From contig CP141148.1 of NCBI GenBank assembly GCA_035235625.1, forward strand, positions 22,693,057 through 22,757,056: a stretch of 64,000 nt of DNA, written 5' to 3'. The first letter of the stretch is position 1. Each line of letters starts with the position of its first letter. The translations under genes and the position numbers were made by a program. Shown here piece by piece: positions 22,536-33,925 of this stretch. Under the pieces are notes generated by a model. The model did not search any database and had not been told where the DNA came from. It saw only the letters and a list, made by a program, of their open reading frames with translations. Source of the stretch: Saururus chinensis (Eukaryota > Streptophyta > Magnoliopsida > Piperales > Saururaceae).

Positions 22536-22858
22536 TCAAGGGTGCTTGCGTATAGACCTGAGGTAATCTTCAAAGGCCTCAATCTGCTCCTTGGAAGGAG
22601 GGGTGGAGTTGTTCTTGATGGATCTATTGACATCATATGTAGTTGAAGCCAGAAAGAGGAGCCTGTGTTCCAAGACAAAAAGAAAGTGACAGAAAAAATT
22701 AGTAAGAGTACATATAAAACAGAAGCCATCGTTGAGAAAGCAATTTAGGAAACATGATTCGCTGGTAGACAACTATCTGATACAAGATACGAGCGTGATT
22801 ACCCGGATGCAGCAAGTACGAGTTGTCCGGGAGAGACATGCTTGCCGAAGAGCCTCAT
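22536..22858 (-). CDS. Small 60-residue membrane-anchored protein, two exons
   Basis: Exon 1 is 22858-22803 and exon 2 is 22662-22536, with a GT-AG intron (donor GG|GTAATC, acceptor ACACAG|G) and a codon split 2+1. The product begins MRLFGKHVSPGQLVLAASG, continues with LLFLASTTYDVNRSIKNN and ends SKEQIEAFEDYLRSIRKHP. Residues about 10-26 are a hydrophobic segment after a basic N-terminus; the C-terminal half is polar and probably helical. The style (MRLFGK...TTYDV.RSIKNN..PP...Q) is what I remember of an uncharacterised plant family of about 60-70 residues; no function is assigned. An acceptor (TTTGCAG at 22888 and before) lies upstream of the ATG with an open frame KATEDEAK before it, so the 5' UTR is probably spliced or the protein starts further upstream. 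It lies between the CACTA ends at 17516 and 26196. Confidence 0.65.
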
Positions 22859-23290
22859 CTTGGCTTCGTCCTCCGTTGCTTTGCTGCAAAGCTTACAATA
22901 AATCAGATGAAGATTTTTTTTTGCTAGAGGAAATATGAGCCATACGTTGATTGGGTCCAAGGCCACTTTCTGTGACGCGTTAGTTTGTGCCACAAGAGGC
23001 ACAATACGATTGCCAGGAAAATAAAGGGAAAACTTGCAATAACCATACAATCAAAACTGGGGATAGAAGTAAAGGCTGCAAGAACAACGACCTGTATCAA
23101 CAGGCCTTCAATCTTGGGATTTTTGATCGGTTTTGAGCCATGGATGCGCTGGCCAGTTGGCCATGGATCTTTACATGCAAGCTTCATGCGGGTCTTTAAG
23201 CCCTGTTTTGATTCTTTTATGTTCCGACGTGGATCACAACAAACTCGATCCGTACCTGCCCCGTTACTAGTATGCTTGCCCACCTAACCA
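22859..23290. other. Upstream side of the small gene
   Basis: Probably holds the 5' UTR intron of the small gene on the minus strand (acceptor near 22888). Several overlapping frames occur on both strands and none is convincing. No TATA box could be fixed. Confidence 0.35.
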
Positions 23291-24335
23291 TTATGGCTGC
23301 AAGCAGGCCCGATCTTTTGGCAGGCAGGGTAAGCCTAGGCATAGCCCTAAAGATGATATGGGCCTGGTCCGGCCCTAACTGGCCCCGCCCTTAAAATATG
23401 CAGGCCAACCCGGCCATGAGTTTTTGGGGCCTTTTACAGGATTGCAATTATTTATTTTTTCACTGTAAAAAATCAAATTTTAAGAAGTTCAAAATACTAA
23501 AACTAAAAGTTCATAAACTTATATATCGTACTCTAGCTAGATTTCGCAATAAGAATTCATAGCTGCACTTCAAGAATACCAAAGGTCTATAACAATTCTC
23601 AGTAATGTGAATCAATACATTGCATGGCGCCCGCCCCCCCCTAACATTTAGGGTTTTTTTATATTACCTATATAGTATAATTGGTATACCCCCTCTAAAA
23701 AAATAAACTTGACCCTCCCCATTCAGCTTTGCTCTCTTTGTAATGTGTTATATCTCCTCTATGTTCAAACTTGCCCCTCCTCATCCGAATTCCTGGCTCC
23801 GCCCCTAGGTAGTGGTAAAGCTTTAAAGGGCTGGCCCGCCGGCACAAGCTTAACATGCCAATAAAAATATGGGCTAGGGCTAAAAAATTTGAGCCTAATC
23901 TTAGATTTGGGCTTAAAACATTTAAGTCCACCTTAAATATGATCGGGTTAGGCCTAGGGAATTAAAAGACCATTTGACCCGTTCAGCCCAGCCTTAATTA
24001 TAAAAAATATTATTAATTTTTTTTTCAATAGGTCTATATAACTAGAAAGGGAAGGAGAAAGTGAAAATGTAGTATATTTTATGAAAGTCTATGAGATTCT
24101 AAGCTTATTCACTATAGTTAGATGTGAAAGATTCACCTAAGCACATTTGATGTTGTCGTTCAAGGGATCAACTAATGGAAACCATCCTAAAAATTATAAA
24201 TTTATATTAAAAAATATTTACTTAATAAACAAGTATAAAAAATAATAAAAATGCCTAATAACATGATGGGCTAGAGTCAAGGCAGAGGTCCTACCCAACC
24301 CTGCCCTGTTTCAGCCCTATATATAGTCTTAAGAT
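23291..24335. repeat. hAT-like decayed repeat rich in GGGCCYGGCCC words
   Basis: Two stretches (23300-23440 and 23815-24000) carry words such as GGGCCTGGTCCGGCCC, GGCCAACCCGGCC and TGGGCTAGGGCT, a common texture of plant hAT-type subterminal regions. Between them 23625-23810 has GCGCCCGCCCCCCCCTAAC at one side and CCTGGCTCCGCCCCTAGG at the other; the latter is the inverse of the CTAGGGGCGGAGCCAGG end seen in hAT-type MITEs (by recall). TSDs were not resolved. Confidence 0.45.
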
Positions 24336-25459
24336 TTTTTTAAAATCAATACATTAAATGACATCAAAATAACTTAAAAATGATCAATCTAGATTTGCTT
24401 GTCTATGCAACCAAGCAACACGACATTTCAAGAAAAAACTTAAGTAGCACAATAGTAACATAGCGATTCATAGATCTTTAAGTAAAATAAAATTAAATGT
24501 ACAACAAAAAGTCTATTTTACAATAATTTTAAAACCAACTTTTTTTACTCATTTCTCATCAAGGCTTGGGACTGAGAATGATGGAGTTAAAAACTTTTTT
24601 TAGTAGTAAACATAATAAATAAAAAGAAAAGAATCAATGAACATACAATATCTTAGTTAAAAGAAACAAGAACAAATAAAATAAAATATTAGTAATAAAG
24701 ACAAGAACAAATAAAATAACTAATTAATAAAAGAGACAAGAACAAATTAAGTAATAGATTAATAATAGGACAAGAGCATAGTGTTGGTTTGTGTTGTGAA
24801 TGGTAGGGGCTGCCAAAAATATTTTCATAACACCACAAGAATGCATAAATCGAAGTTCAAATGAAATAATTACTATCAACAGACCTCCAAGAAGTCAACT
24901 AGTTTCCAATAGTTTTGAGAGTTATATAGTTTTAGGAGTTATGTAGTTTTGCTAAAAAACTACCCAGTTTAATAATTTTATACCAAAATTTTATCCTCTT
25001 TCCTTATTAGTGTACTTTAAGACACTTAAACTCCATTCTTCTTAAAAAAAATTTTCAAAATAAAGAGGAAGAAGATGAAGGGCTCTCCTAATCAAGAAGA
25101 ATCAAGGGATGAAGTAATTTTTTATGGGGATTGGTCAACATCACTGTGAGAAAGGATTTTGACATCGTTAAATAGTGCAGATTGTTAACCTTGTACCCTT
25201 GATGGTTTAAAACTTAGAAAATGCATGATTTTGGAATTGTGAGTTCCTCAAATCATTGAGAAATTATGATTTTATGTTGGATTGCTAATCGTATCACAAT
25301 GATTTGGCTTTGAAGTGATTGTATGAATTGAATTATAATTAGTTCTTGATATGAGAGCATGTTAGAGTATAATTTCTTATATTTAGGTCTTGAAGATATA
25401 TAAAATCATGTTTTTACCACTTTATACTAATCATAAGATAGAATAACCATCATTAGTAA
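24336..25459. other. AT-rich interior, nothing identified
   Basis: Long A-rich runs (24420-24780) and plain AT-rich sequence. No coding, RNA or element end is supported. Confidence 0.5.
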
Positions 25460-25690
25460 ATGTGCAAATGGTGTGCAGATTTTAGTAGTCAAAACGAAGC
25501 TGACGGGGAGAATCTGGCCCCTGCCCCCCTCTCTCCGCTTTGGCCGCAATCAACCAGAGCCTCCTCCCTCCCCCTCTCTCTTCTTCTCTGCTTCGGCCGC
25601 AATCTGCCGACATCTCCCCCCATCCCCCTTCTCTTCGTTCCGGCTGCAATTGGCCGAAGCCGGTAGTTTTTTTAAAATTTTTTAGTATAT
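25460..25690. repeat. GC- and CT-rich imperfect tandem unit in the CACTA interior
   Basis: GGCCGCAATCAACCAGAGCC, then CGGCCGCAATCTGCCGACAT, then CCGGCTGCAATTGGCCGAAG recur at about 55-base spacing with CTCTTCTC between them: three imperfect units of about 55 bases. Overlapping open frames on both strands here are due to composition. Confidence 0.6.
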
Positions 25691-25724
25691 TAGACACACT
25701 TAAACATTTTTTATTTTATATATT

Positions 25725-26183
25725 TATATTAGCGATGCTTGTAAAGTGTTGCTACATTTTTTTATTTTATATATTTATATTAATGACATTTAATTAGTGA
25801 CGCTTATCAAAACATCGCTAATAATTTTTATTTTTTATAATATTTTTATTAGCAACATTTATATAAACGTCGCTAATAACTATATTTTATTTTTTAATTT
25901 TACAAAATTAATAATCAATAAAAACTGTTATTTTTTTAAAAATATTTTAATATTAGCGACGTAAGTTAGTATGCGTCGCTGATAATGACTTATTTGCAAG
26001 GTTCATTTATGCATCATAAAAAAATATATGTGTCACTAATAGTTGACTATTAGTGATGTTTTGTATATACATCGCTAAAAAGTAGTTTTGACTATACTTT
26101 TTGCGACGCTTTATATGCGTCACTAATAGTAATTAGCAATGCATATGAGACTATTAGCGATGCAATGCATCGCTAATAGTCTT
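25725..26183. repeat. Subterminal TATTAGCGACGC array, right side
   Basis: Facing pairs such as TATTAGCGACG / CGTCGCTGATA and ATTAGCGATGC / GCATCGCTAATAG lead up to the terminal TTTTTTGTTGTAGTG. Confidence 0.9.
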
Positions 26184-26224
26184 TTTTGTTGTAGTGCTTG
26201 TTAAGAAATGACTAACTAAACTTA

Positions 26225-26796
26225 GGGGCTATTGGGTGCTGGAATTTTTAGAAACGGATGTGAAATTTTTTTGAATTAATTCCAAAAATTCACCACGATG
26301 AATATGAATTATGGTTGGTATTAAAAAAATTTAGAATAAATTCAAATATCGCATCAAACCTAATTTTAAAACTTCCAACTAATATAACTCCCTCTCCCAA
26401 ACTTTGATATGCCTGTTCTTCGTACTTTTATGTTCTTAAATTTGAGCTTTATTAAACAAGATCCTACAATGGTATATAATTTTAAAATTTTAAAGTGGGC
26501 CTCACCTATATGATATGTTTTTTGAGGCTCAAATTAATATGCGACGCAACGGTTGAAAAATAACAAAAATTGTAATTTTTAAAATAGGGGCTAAGAGCCG
26601 AAATTTACAGAATCACCTTATAAGGTGATTCAGTGATTCCGACTGATTCTGGCTCAAAACAACTTAAAATCAACTTTAATGTTAAATTTTTAATTCCGCC
26701 CTCCTTAATCACACAAACATGGTTTCAATAATTGATGTCGGAATTGAGACAGAATCAATAAAATCTTACAAAAATTTAACTACACAAACAAACTCC
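26225..26796. mobile_element. Tourist-like (PIF/Harbinger) MITE, copy 1
   Basis: Starts GGGGCTATTGGGTG and ends CACAAACAAACTCC, an imperfect inverted repeat. It is collinear over its full length with the better-preserved copy at 58552-59114 (shared GAATTAATTCCAAAAATTCA, ATATAACTCC, GATTTCRRTGA words). Flanks TTA (26222-26224) and TAG (26797-26799) are close to the TAA-type duplication of this superfamily. It lies 28 bases beyond the CACTA end. Confidence 0.75.
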
Positions 26797-27275
26797 TAGT
26801 GCACAATCCTCAAATTCTTGCGCGTACTTTTCTACTTGAAACAGGATATGAGTTTCTTCCTCTGGTGTACTTTCATGTTAGACTTTGTTTCCTACAAAAA
26901 CAATGATGGCAGTAAAACTTATTTTTATGGATCATCGGGTAGAAAATTTTACTCTTTTACATAATTATGGGCAGCACATAATTAATCAAATGGAGTCATA
27001 ACGAAGCTTTGGTTTTATGACCAAGCTAGAAAACAAGCCATTTGTTAGTTTCAAAGACCGTTCACTCTAATTTATGGGTTACTTCATCGTACATCAATAA
27101 ACTCTCTTTTGTTTTTTACAAGTGCATCAACATACTTATAATTTCACAAGAACCCGAGATTCTAAGTTCATGAACTGAGGCTCTCAAAAAGAGTATGAAG
27201 TATAGCAGGAACAAAACAAAGAAAAGGGAGGAAGCCTTCTTAGTTGAAAATTTAGAAAAAAGTAATCAATGTCCG
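26797..27275. other. 3' flank of the F-box gene
   Basis: AT-rich, no frame of interest. It contains the 3' UTR of the minus-strand gene that ends at 27276; no single polyadenylation signal stands out. Confidence 0.5.
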
Positions 27276-28759
27276 TCATTCCCAGGCAGGCACTGTCTTG
27301 GGCCTAATCTCGATGCCTTCGATGATAAGCCCCTTCTTCCAGTTTAGCCTTCTGGTCTCCATCACACTCATCGTAACTTCTCCATCGTCTCCATTGTCAT
27401 TGTAGAAATCTCCAACCTCTACCTCCAGCCAGCCATCGCTTCTGGTTTGCGGAACTGGTCCATCGAACGGTTGGATCCCACGCCGCCGGTGACGGTTTTG
27501 GGCATCATGGGATTGTAAATAAGCAGAATGGGTGGATGTACGGTCTCCTAATTTAACTGAGACCTCAGCAGGAGTCATCTCGAGTCCATATGCATCAGGT
27601 TGGATCTTTAGCACAAGATAAGCGACGTAAGTTGTTTTAGGAGACAACATTCGAGTGTTAAATTTGCCTTTGATGTCCAACCAACAAACGTCCAAGAGCT
27701 CGGCTACTTCCGGGAACCTGCCCAGATAAGATTGTAACTTACAGTCTTGTACATAGATTTATAGATTTTTTTTTTGTTGCTGGAACTTACAGTCTTGTAC
27801 TTGTATATAAACAAACAAGATCAATTCATATTCGTCAAAAACTGCAAAGGAATCTAGCATTATCTCCTCTCTTCACCATCCTTAATAATTAACAGGGTAA
27901 AGCTTTTCAACTCCAAATGCTGATCATTCTCAGTTCAGCGAAACTTGGGAATATGCATGATTGTGAAGGAAAATAGAAAAAAGCATTGAGTCGCAAGTAA
28001 AGCTGATCAAATTGTCAAAAGAGAAAGGAAACAAGAAAAGACCGACCTTGATTCAGGTAATGCAATCCACCTCCAATACATCTCTGTGTCTCCCCACACA
28101 ATTGCAAGTTCTCTTGCAGGCACCATGTAGCACTTCTTCCCACTTGATTTCTCCAGCCAAAAGCTCTGTGACAACACCATAGTATCGTACAAACGTTTGT
28201 CATTATAATGATAAATTCTGTATTTCATCTTCATCTCCATCTCCCTGTACATATGAAACTTGCACAGGCGACTAATCAGGCACAAACTTTGTCTAATTGA
28301 CAATTAAACAATTTCAAAGAGCTATGTTTTTTGTTGAGGATTAACAGGTGTAATTTACTACTGAGCATTAATCTTCAAAATGACATTTTTAAATGCAACT
28401 TTTTTTTGGTGCAAAATTACTGTAGAAAGTGCTCTTCCCCCGCGCGCGCTAGCGGATCTCCATTCGAAAAGCAAAAGATGGAAAGGCTAATCAGCGGTAT
28501 TTACCGTTTTGCCCTGGTCAAGAAGGAGGGGCTGGCACAGGCGGAAGTAGAGCTCCTTCATGGACGAGAACTGGAGTGGCGAAACGCCCCGATCGAGGAT
28601 GTCCGCGTAATCCCGAGGCAGGAACTTCTCCCAGACGGCGTCTGATTCGGATGCAGACCGGAAGGTGGCCGAGACCGCGGAGGAGCGGCAGGCGTCGCGG
28701 GGAGACGTAAACGAAATCGCGTGAGAAATGCAGCCCTCCGGCAACCCACAGAAATCCAT
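27276..28759 (-). CDS. F-box protein with PP2/Nictaba lectin domain (PP2-B type)
   Basis: Three exons: 28759-28505, 28165-28047, 27717-27276; total 816 nt, 271 residues, usual for the family (about 250-310). Splice sites are GT-AG (ACG|GTAAAT...CACAG|AGC; TCAAG|GTCGGT...GGGCAG|GTT) and the frame is kept. Residues about 5-50 are the F-box ([20 protein letters not shown], then [11 protein letters not shown]). From residue 86 the PP2/Nictaba domain begins with [44 protein letters not shown], and ends with [14 protein letters not shown] and [12 protein letters not shown]. Family role: the F-box binds SKP1 in an SCF ubiquitin ligase and the lectin domain is thought to bind N-glycans of target proteins, in cytosol/nucleus; such genes often respond to stress. 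The two-domain order and intron phases fit the PP2-B group. The start ATG is the first in frame before the F-box. No damage is seen. Confidence 0.93.
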
Positions 28760-29200
28760 TCCCCCAAAACTCAGCAGACAGGAGCAGAAAGCGATGAACG
28801 AGATTATAGAAGTGAAAAAGGGATTTGCGTGGCGCCAGGGAAGACGAATTTACAGGCGGAATCCGTGATGCAGCGTTTCAGAAATTGGTGTAGCGTTCCA
28901 ACCCACTTCAATCAATCGATTGAGCAGAAGCAGAAGGCTAACACCATATAACAAAACTTCAATCGATTGGGCAGAAAGCTAACACCATATAACAAAATTG
29001 AAGGAACACTAGTATCTTGTTTTTGGATTATCTCAGAAAAAAAACAAACCAAATTTACTGCTTGAATCCACAGGTCTGCAGGGTCTATGCCTTGATACAA
29101 ATTCTACACATCTCCAAGGGGGCAAGTTTACTGTTGATCTATAGACTTTGCATAGTCTATTTTTGTTTATTGAACTAGAACGCAGGAAGTCTTTCGTTCC
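28760..29200. other. 5' flank of the F-box gene with a short tandem repeat
   Basis: 28906-28997 has two copies, about 45 bases apart, of ACTTCAATCRATCGATTG...GCAGAAAGCTAACACCATATA-ACAAAA. This is the promoter side of the minus-strand gene; no TATA box was fixed with confidence. Confidence 0.5.
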
Positions 29201-29935
29201 TGACGTGGACCATACGCGGACGACTTTTAAAAATTATTTTAATAGAAAACATGATAAATTAAAAACATTTTTAAAAATTAATTAAGTATCTAAGTGATGA
29301 TATTTGGGATTTATAAATATAAATATTAAAATATATAATATTTATATGTATCAAAAGTTCATAGATAGCATATCAACCCTCTAAGTATAATCCTATCATC
29401 TATTTAAAAATAAATAATCAAATAAAGTTAACTCTTATATATACTAGTAAATTAATTTTTTTATAAAATTATAAAAGTAAAAAATTAGATCATGCAAGTT
29501 TAGGGTTTAGGGTTCAATGTCGTCCTCAATCACCTATACATGTCTTAATCTCTCTAGTCTTCATTTAAAGAGCTTGCAACTAAAGAGACTAAATAATAAT
29601 AAAATATATCCTTCTTTTAGAAGAAAGTTTATAAAAGAATAAAAGTATTAATTATTATTTTTTAGATTTAGCCAATATTACCAAGATATTAGTTGTCTAC
29701 GTAATTATCATACAATATCTCTAATGTTATTTCGAGCAAGATTTGATGTAGACGTAGTTTTGCCTATAAACTATTGTATCTTAAGAATCATAACATTAAA
29801 CATACAATGCTTAAGTATTTTAAACTAACATACAATTAATGCAAGTTCTTTAGGTGTTCTACTTATTCTAATTAAATAAATAATTTTATTAATTATTTCA
29901 CAAACCTTTATTGAATAACTAATATCTCCATCTAA
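29201..29935. other. AT-rich intergenic sequence, nothing identified
   Basis: A- and T-rich runs with no coding signal. A short TTTAGGGTTTAGGG at 29500-29514 is telomere-like but only two units. Confidence 0.5.
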
Positions 29936-30440
29936 TCCCAAAGACAGTCATACTTGTCAAATGTTAACCTAAGAGACAAATAATACAACCACCATTGACC
30001 ATAGCACAACCCTGGAATCAATCATGAAGTACCATAAACCAACGTAGCCCCTAAGGACCTGACCGAAGTAGAAAGGTGTAGCCCATAATTGTACCTAAAT
30101 AGAAGTGACAAGAAAAGCCAATTAGGTAGGATGTCAGCTAATCCAAATACGTGTGCTAAATAATCCTAAATAGATTAGTTTTGAGCACATACTCACGTAA
30201 AGCTTCCTCCAACGGGGAAGTATAACAACACAAGCAAATCAATAATTCTTCAATAGAGGTAAGACTCAGAAAAACCATCCCTAACCCTATCTATGTAGAA
30301 CGAACAAGAAAATATTTAGAATGACTATCACAAACCCTATAAGTCCCTTTCAGACTAGGGTCAAAACTGAAAACAACAATCTATTCATTAACCAAGATAA
30401 TTGAGGGTATTTTAGTCTTTATTTTAATTAAGTATTCTTG
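29936..30440 (-). repeat. Fragment of the reverse LTR family of 10473-15128
   Basis: Collinear with 11040-11480: TGTCAAATGTTAACCTAAG-GACAAAT, CCCCTAAGGACCTGAC, GTGTGCTAAATAATCCT, CCTCCAACGGGGAAG match at the same spacing, at perhaps 70 per cent identity by eye. Confidence 0.65.
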
Positions 30441-30933
30441 TCCAATCTAAAGCTATATAACCCTATTAGTTAATCTTTCATAAATATTAAGCTAGTGATA
30501 AATTACTATCATAATATCAATTACAAACATTAAAGTAAATGAAAACATGAATAATATGGGTACACATAGGTCCCAATAGATCATAATATCAAATGTCAAA
30601 GTCAAATATGACAATAAAAGGACTTGTGTTCTTGTGCCCTAACTCTCCTCGATTAGGAGCATATATTTTTATTCAAATGGTTATAATGCTCCTAAGGGCA
30701 TTAGTGTAATTTTTCTACATAGGACACAGTTGTTCTTCGATAAGTCCTTGATCTCTCAAGAGATTTCAATCTCAAATCGACCCAATGATTCTATTCGCTC
30801 CACTCATAGGGGTATTTATGTTATTTTGTTTAGCGCTTCCCTAAACTCGAACAAGCCCAAAATTCATCTTATGAGTACTCTTTGATGTCATGGACCCAGG
30901 ACAATGTTATAGACATTTAATGGGGTTATAAAT
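30441..30933. other. Intergenic, nothing identified
   Basis: AT-rich with one CTCCTCGATTAGGAGCATA hairpin-like word near 30648. No gene is seen. Confidence 0.5.
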
Positions 30934-32879
30934 TGTCATGTCTCGCCAACCCGAGCTGGACCCAGTCCAAGGGAAGGTCGGTGCATGCAGCGCGAAGAAG
31001 TCTTGTTCTACACAAAAAAACTTAACCCCTCATATGGGTGAATTATAATGGAGTAGCGCACCATACACTTTGTACAATAGAGAATGAGGAATTTAAAGGA
31101 CCTCACATAAGAATTAGTCCACATAATTCTCATATACTTAGTTCACTTAGCCCTCTCATGGCTTAAGTCACATAACTAACACAAGCCAAATTGGCAAGTA
31201 AAATATAGAACATAACCAACATGACATAAAACTCAACATAACAAGAGATATAAATGATCATGGAATACAATGTCTCTAGACATCCACTCCTATGCCAATT
31301 CGTCCACGACTCGCTCCTCATACAGAGAATTTTGATCACTTGTATGTCACGCCATGCAGTCCCTAAACAAAAACATACAAGAAAGAGGGTAAGCAAAATA
31401 CTCAGCAAGGTTTTTATATTTATGAGAGGATAAATCCAAACTCATCACAAGTATTCCACATAAAGTTCATCACATAAATACACCTATTCATCATGGGACA
31501 TTCACATAACATGTGCATCTCTATATTATGTCTTACTCACATATACATTTACTCATGATATCATTAACATATCACCTACATAATATTCCACATGGCATAT
31601 TATAATAACATATCAGTTATAATCCATTCTTAATACATACATTCATCCTGCATAAGAGTGCCTCAACACACATTATCCTGCATAACATGTAAACAAAATT
31701 CTACACCTACATGCGTAATATAAGCTCCCACATCTCCACACAACAACCATGTAATTGAGCATCATATCACATACACATGCAATGATAACAAGTAATGAAT
31801 GTTTCATGCATAGAGAAAACAATCTTTGCTTAATCGGCTAAAGCATAAACAGACTTGCTCGCTCTAGATAAACCTCAATTGGAAGGTCCGAAGTCATAAA
31901 AAGAAACAAGAAGTTTGGGTAAGATCCTTAACGGGGAAAATACCTCCTGATAAGCTCATGCACACTAACAAACCAGTCTTTATTCTCAGGGTCTAGATAA
32001 TCTCCATAATTTATCTCCTTATATTATTGCTGCTCTTTTCAACCGAGAGAGGAAAACCCGTCCTCAAAGGGACGAAAAACCCTGCCCTTTCGAATGTAAA
32101 ACTGAATTGATAAAGCTATGATTGCTTAATCTGGCAAGCAATGTCATCCAATTGCATACAATCGATTAATCATGATAAATCTCGTTCATAAACCCTTTTC
32201 ATGATGCATGCGACATGGTACATATGTGAGCAACGTTACATGTATCCTAATACAAAAGATATGCTCTGATCAGCCCCTATGTGTATCATTCCTCATCCAT
32301 TTATGTTAAATATTCACCACAATTACCTTCACAAGTGTGTACATAGTAATAATGTTCAAATCTAAGCATTGACATATGCATCATGAATAAACTATCATCC
32401 TACTACACTCATGCTTTCATGATTTTATCATAGTTTCTTCTTACTGAAATCATGAATAAAGTTTGGTTAAAACCTCAAAAACACAAGTCCAAGTCAATTA
32501 TAACTTCATGCTAGACTTTGGTAAGCATAATCATCACTACACTTAAGCTAGATATGAAAATATAGTTCACCCATAATTAGCACAACATGTAAAAGCATAC
32601 ATGCCCATCCTCATAATTTAAACTTGCTTGAATCATAAATAAAACATGGAGAATCATCAAACATGAATTTAGGATAAGGAGAATGTCATGCTAAAATCCA
32701 ACAACATGTAACCAATTTCATACTTGAACAACATCATAACTTTCAAGATAATATTCATGCCCTCACAGTAGCATTTTCAAGAAAAAATAACTCATCATAA
32801 TCATAATAAATGAGATTTATGAAGAGAAACAAGAAAATGGACAAAATACTCAAGAAGACAAATTTATCGTTTGTCGCTC
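30934..32879 (-). repeat. LTR-type repeat, reverse, end-truncated
   Basis: It starts TGTCATGTCTCGCCAACCCG on the plus strand, like the start of the reversed LTR at 10473 (TGTCATGACCCGG). 31930-32300 matches 1-651 and 2085-2150 in the same orientation and 63000-63400 in the opposite one (CCGTCCTCAAAGGGACG / CGAGGACGGG; CAATCGATTAATCATG). The other end is lost where the LTR element at 32880 begins. No gene is present; the 81-codon frame at 31163-31408 is not supported. Confidence 0.55.
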
Positions 32880-33094
32880 ACCGCGCATGCGCACATAGCA
32901 CGTGTTAGACGCACCGTCCACTCGCGCAGTCAAATGACAGTGCGCCATGTGGTGCACATCTACGTTCGTGTACCCCAATTCTACTGGTCTTGGTTGGTCT
33001 CGTTTTAAATTTTTTGTTTAATTTAATAAACTACGATTTTGTCTTCTAAATAAACCCTCGTCCGGGTCGGATTTCCAAGTTGAGGCGTTACAAA

Positions 33095-33106
33095 TAGTAT
33101 CGGAGC
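33095..33106 (+). other. Primer-binding site (initiator Met tRNA type)
   Basis: TAGTATCGGAGC lies 2 bases after the 5' LTR end GTTACA. Compared with the usual TGGTATCAGAGC it differs at two positions. Confidence 0.75.
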
Positions 33107-33109
33107 ATT

Positions 33110-33920
33110 TCACTGTTTGCGAGAGGGAACTGTTTTAAAAATATATTTTGATTAGATTTGAATCCTGATTTTTAATCAGAATTAATTTTGAATCTTGTTC
33201 TGATTGTGTTACATCGAATTTAAGATTTGTACATACTATTTTCCATATGTTGCAATGGATTGGATACAAACATCAATTTTATGAATTTTGATCTTGAATC
33301 TAAAATGATTTTGAAATTTTTCTATAAATGTCGTATCAGGTTTGATTTGTAATTATGTTTTGCTTGTAGGGCATCGGAATTGCTCCTAACTTTAATATTT
33401 ATAAATTTTGATTATTTTAATTACAAGTAATTTAGAATTTATGTCCTACTTGTGTTGTATTGGATTGATATAATCTCCGATTTTATGAATTTCACTTTTG
33501 AAACGGTTATTATTGAAAATTACTATTCTGCATCTATGTGTGATTCGAATTTTGATTTTATATAGGAATTAATTTGCAATTTTGTTTTAGTTGTGATAAT
33601 GGATTTAACACAAATTTTGAATTTGAACTTTCTATTCTGTATGTATGACATTAGATTTAATATGAACAATGATATTAAGAATTCTAAATTTTAATCGAAA
33701 GTGATTTGATAATTACATTCTGAATTTAGTTGTATCAAATTTAATTTAGAATTATGCTTTGCATGTGTTACATCAAATTCCCTATGGACTCCGATTTTAT
33801 GAATTCTAATTTGTAATTCAGGAATCATTTGCAATTCTATTTTGTATGTGTGGTGTTGGATTTGATATGAACTCTAATTTTATGAATTTTAATTTTGAAT
33901 AAATCGGAAATATTTGCTTT
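33110..33920 (+). repeat. Degenerate tandem repeats in the element interior, unit about 110 bp
   Basis: Repeated text of the form 'ATTTGCAATTYTGTTTTG.TTGTG... GGATTTGATATGAACTC.GATTTTATGAATTTT' occurs about seven times with strong drift. There is no coding potential. Confidence 0.55.
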
Positions 33921-33925
33921 GAATC

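Larger units (their letters stand above)
17516..26196. mobile_element. CACTA-type element bounded by 13-bp CACTACAACAAAA inverted ends
   Basis: The left end is CACTACAACAAAA at 17516-17528. The right end is its exact inverse, TTTTGTTGTAGTG, at 26184-26196. Both ends lead at once into arrays of TATTAGYGACGC / GCGTCGCTAATA pairs (17531-18160 and 25725-26180), which is the terminal plus subterminal layout of plant CACTA elements. The 3-base flanks (CAA at 17513-17515, CTT at 26197-26199) do not match, so either the TSD has decayed or the two ends belong to different copies. No intact transposase was found in 8.7 kb. A two-exon small gene lies at 22536-22858. Confidence 0.6.

Noticed and set aside
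28331-28645. Plus-strand frame of 104 codons
   Set aside because: It overlaps F-box exon 1 on the other strand and has no family likeness.
29499-29514. Telomere-like TTTAGGGTTTAGGG
   Set aside because: Only about two units; too short to be an interstitial telomere array.
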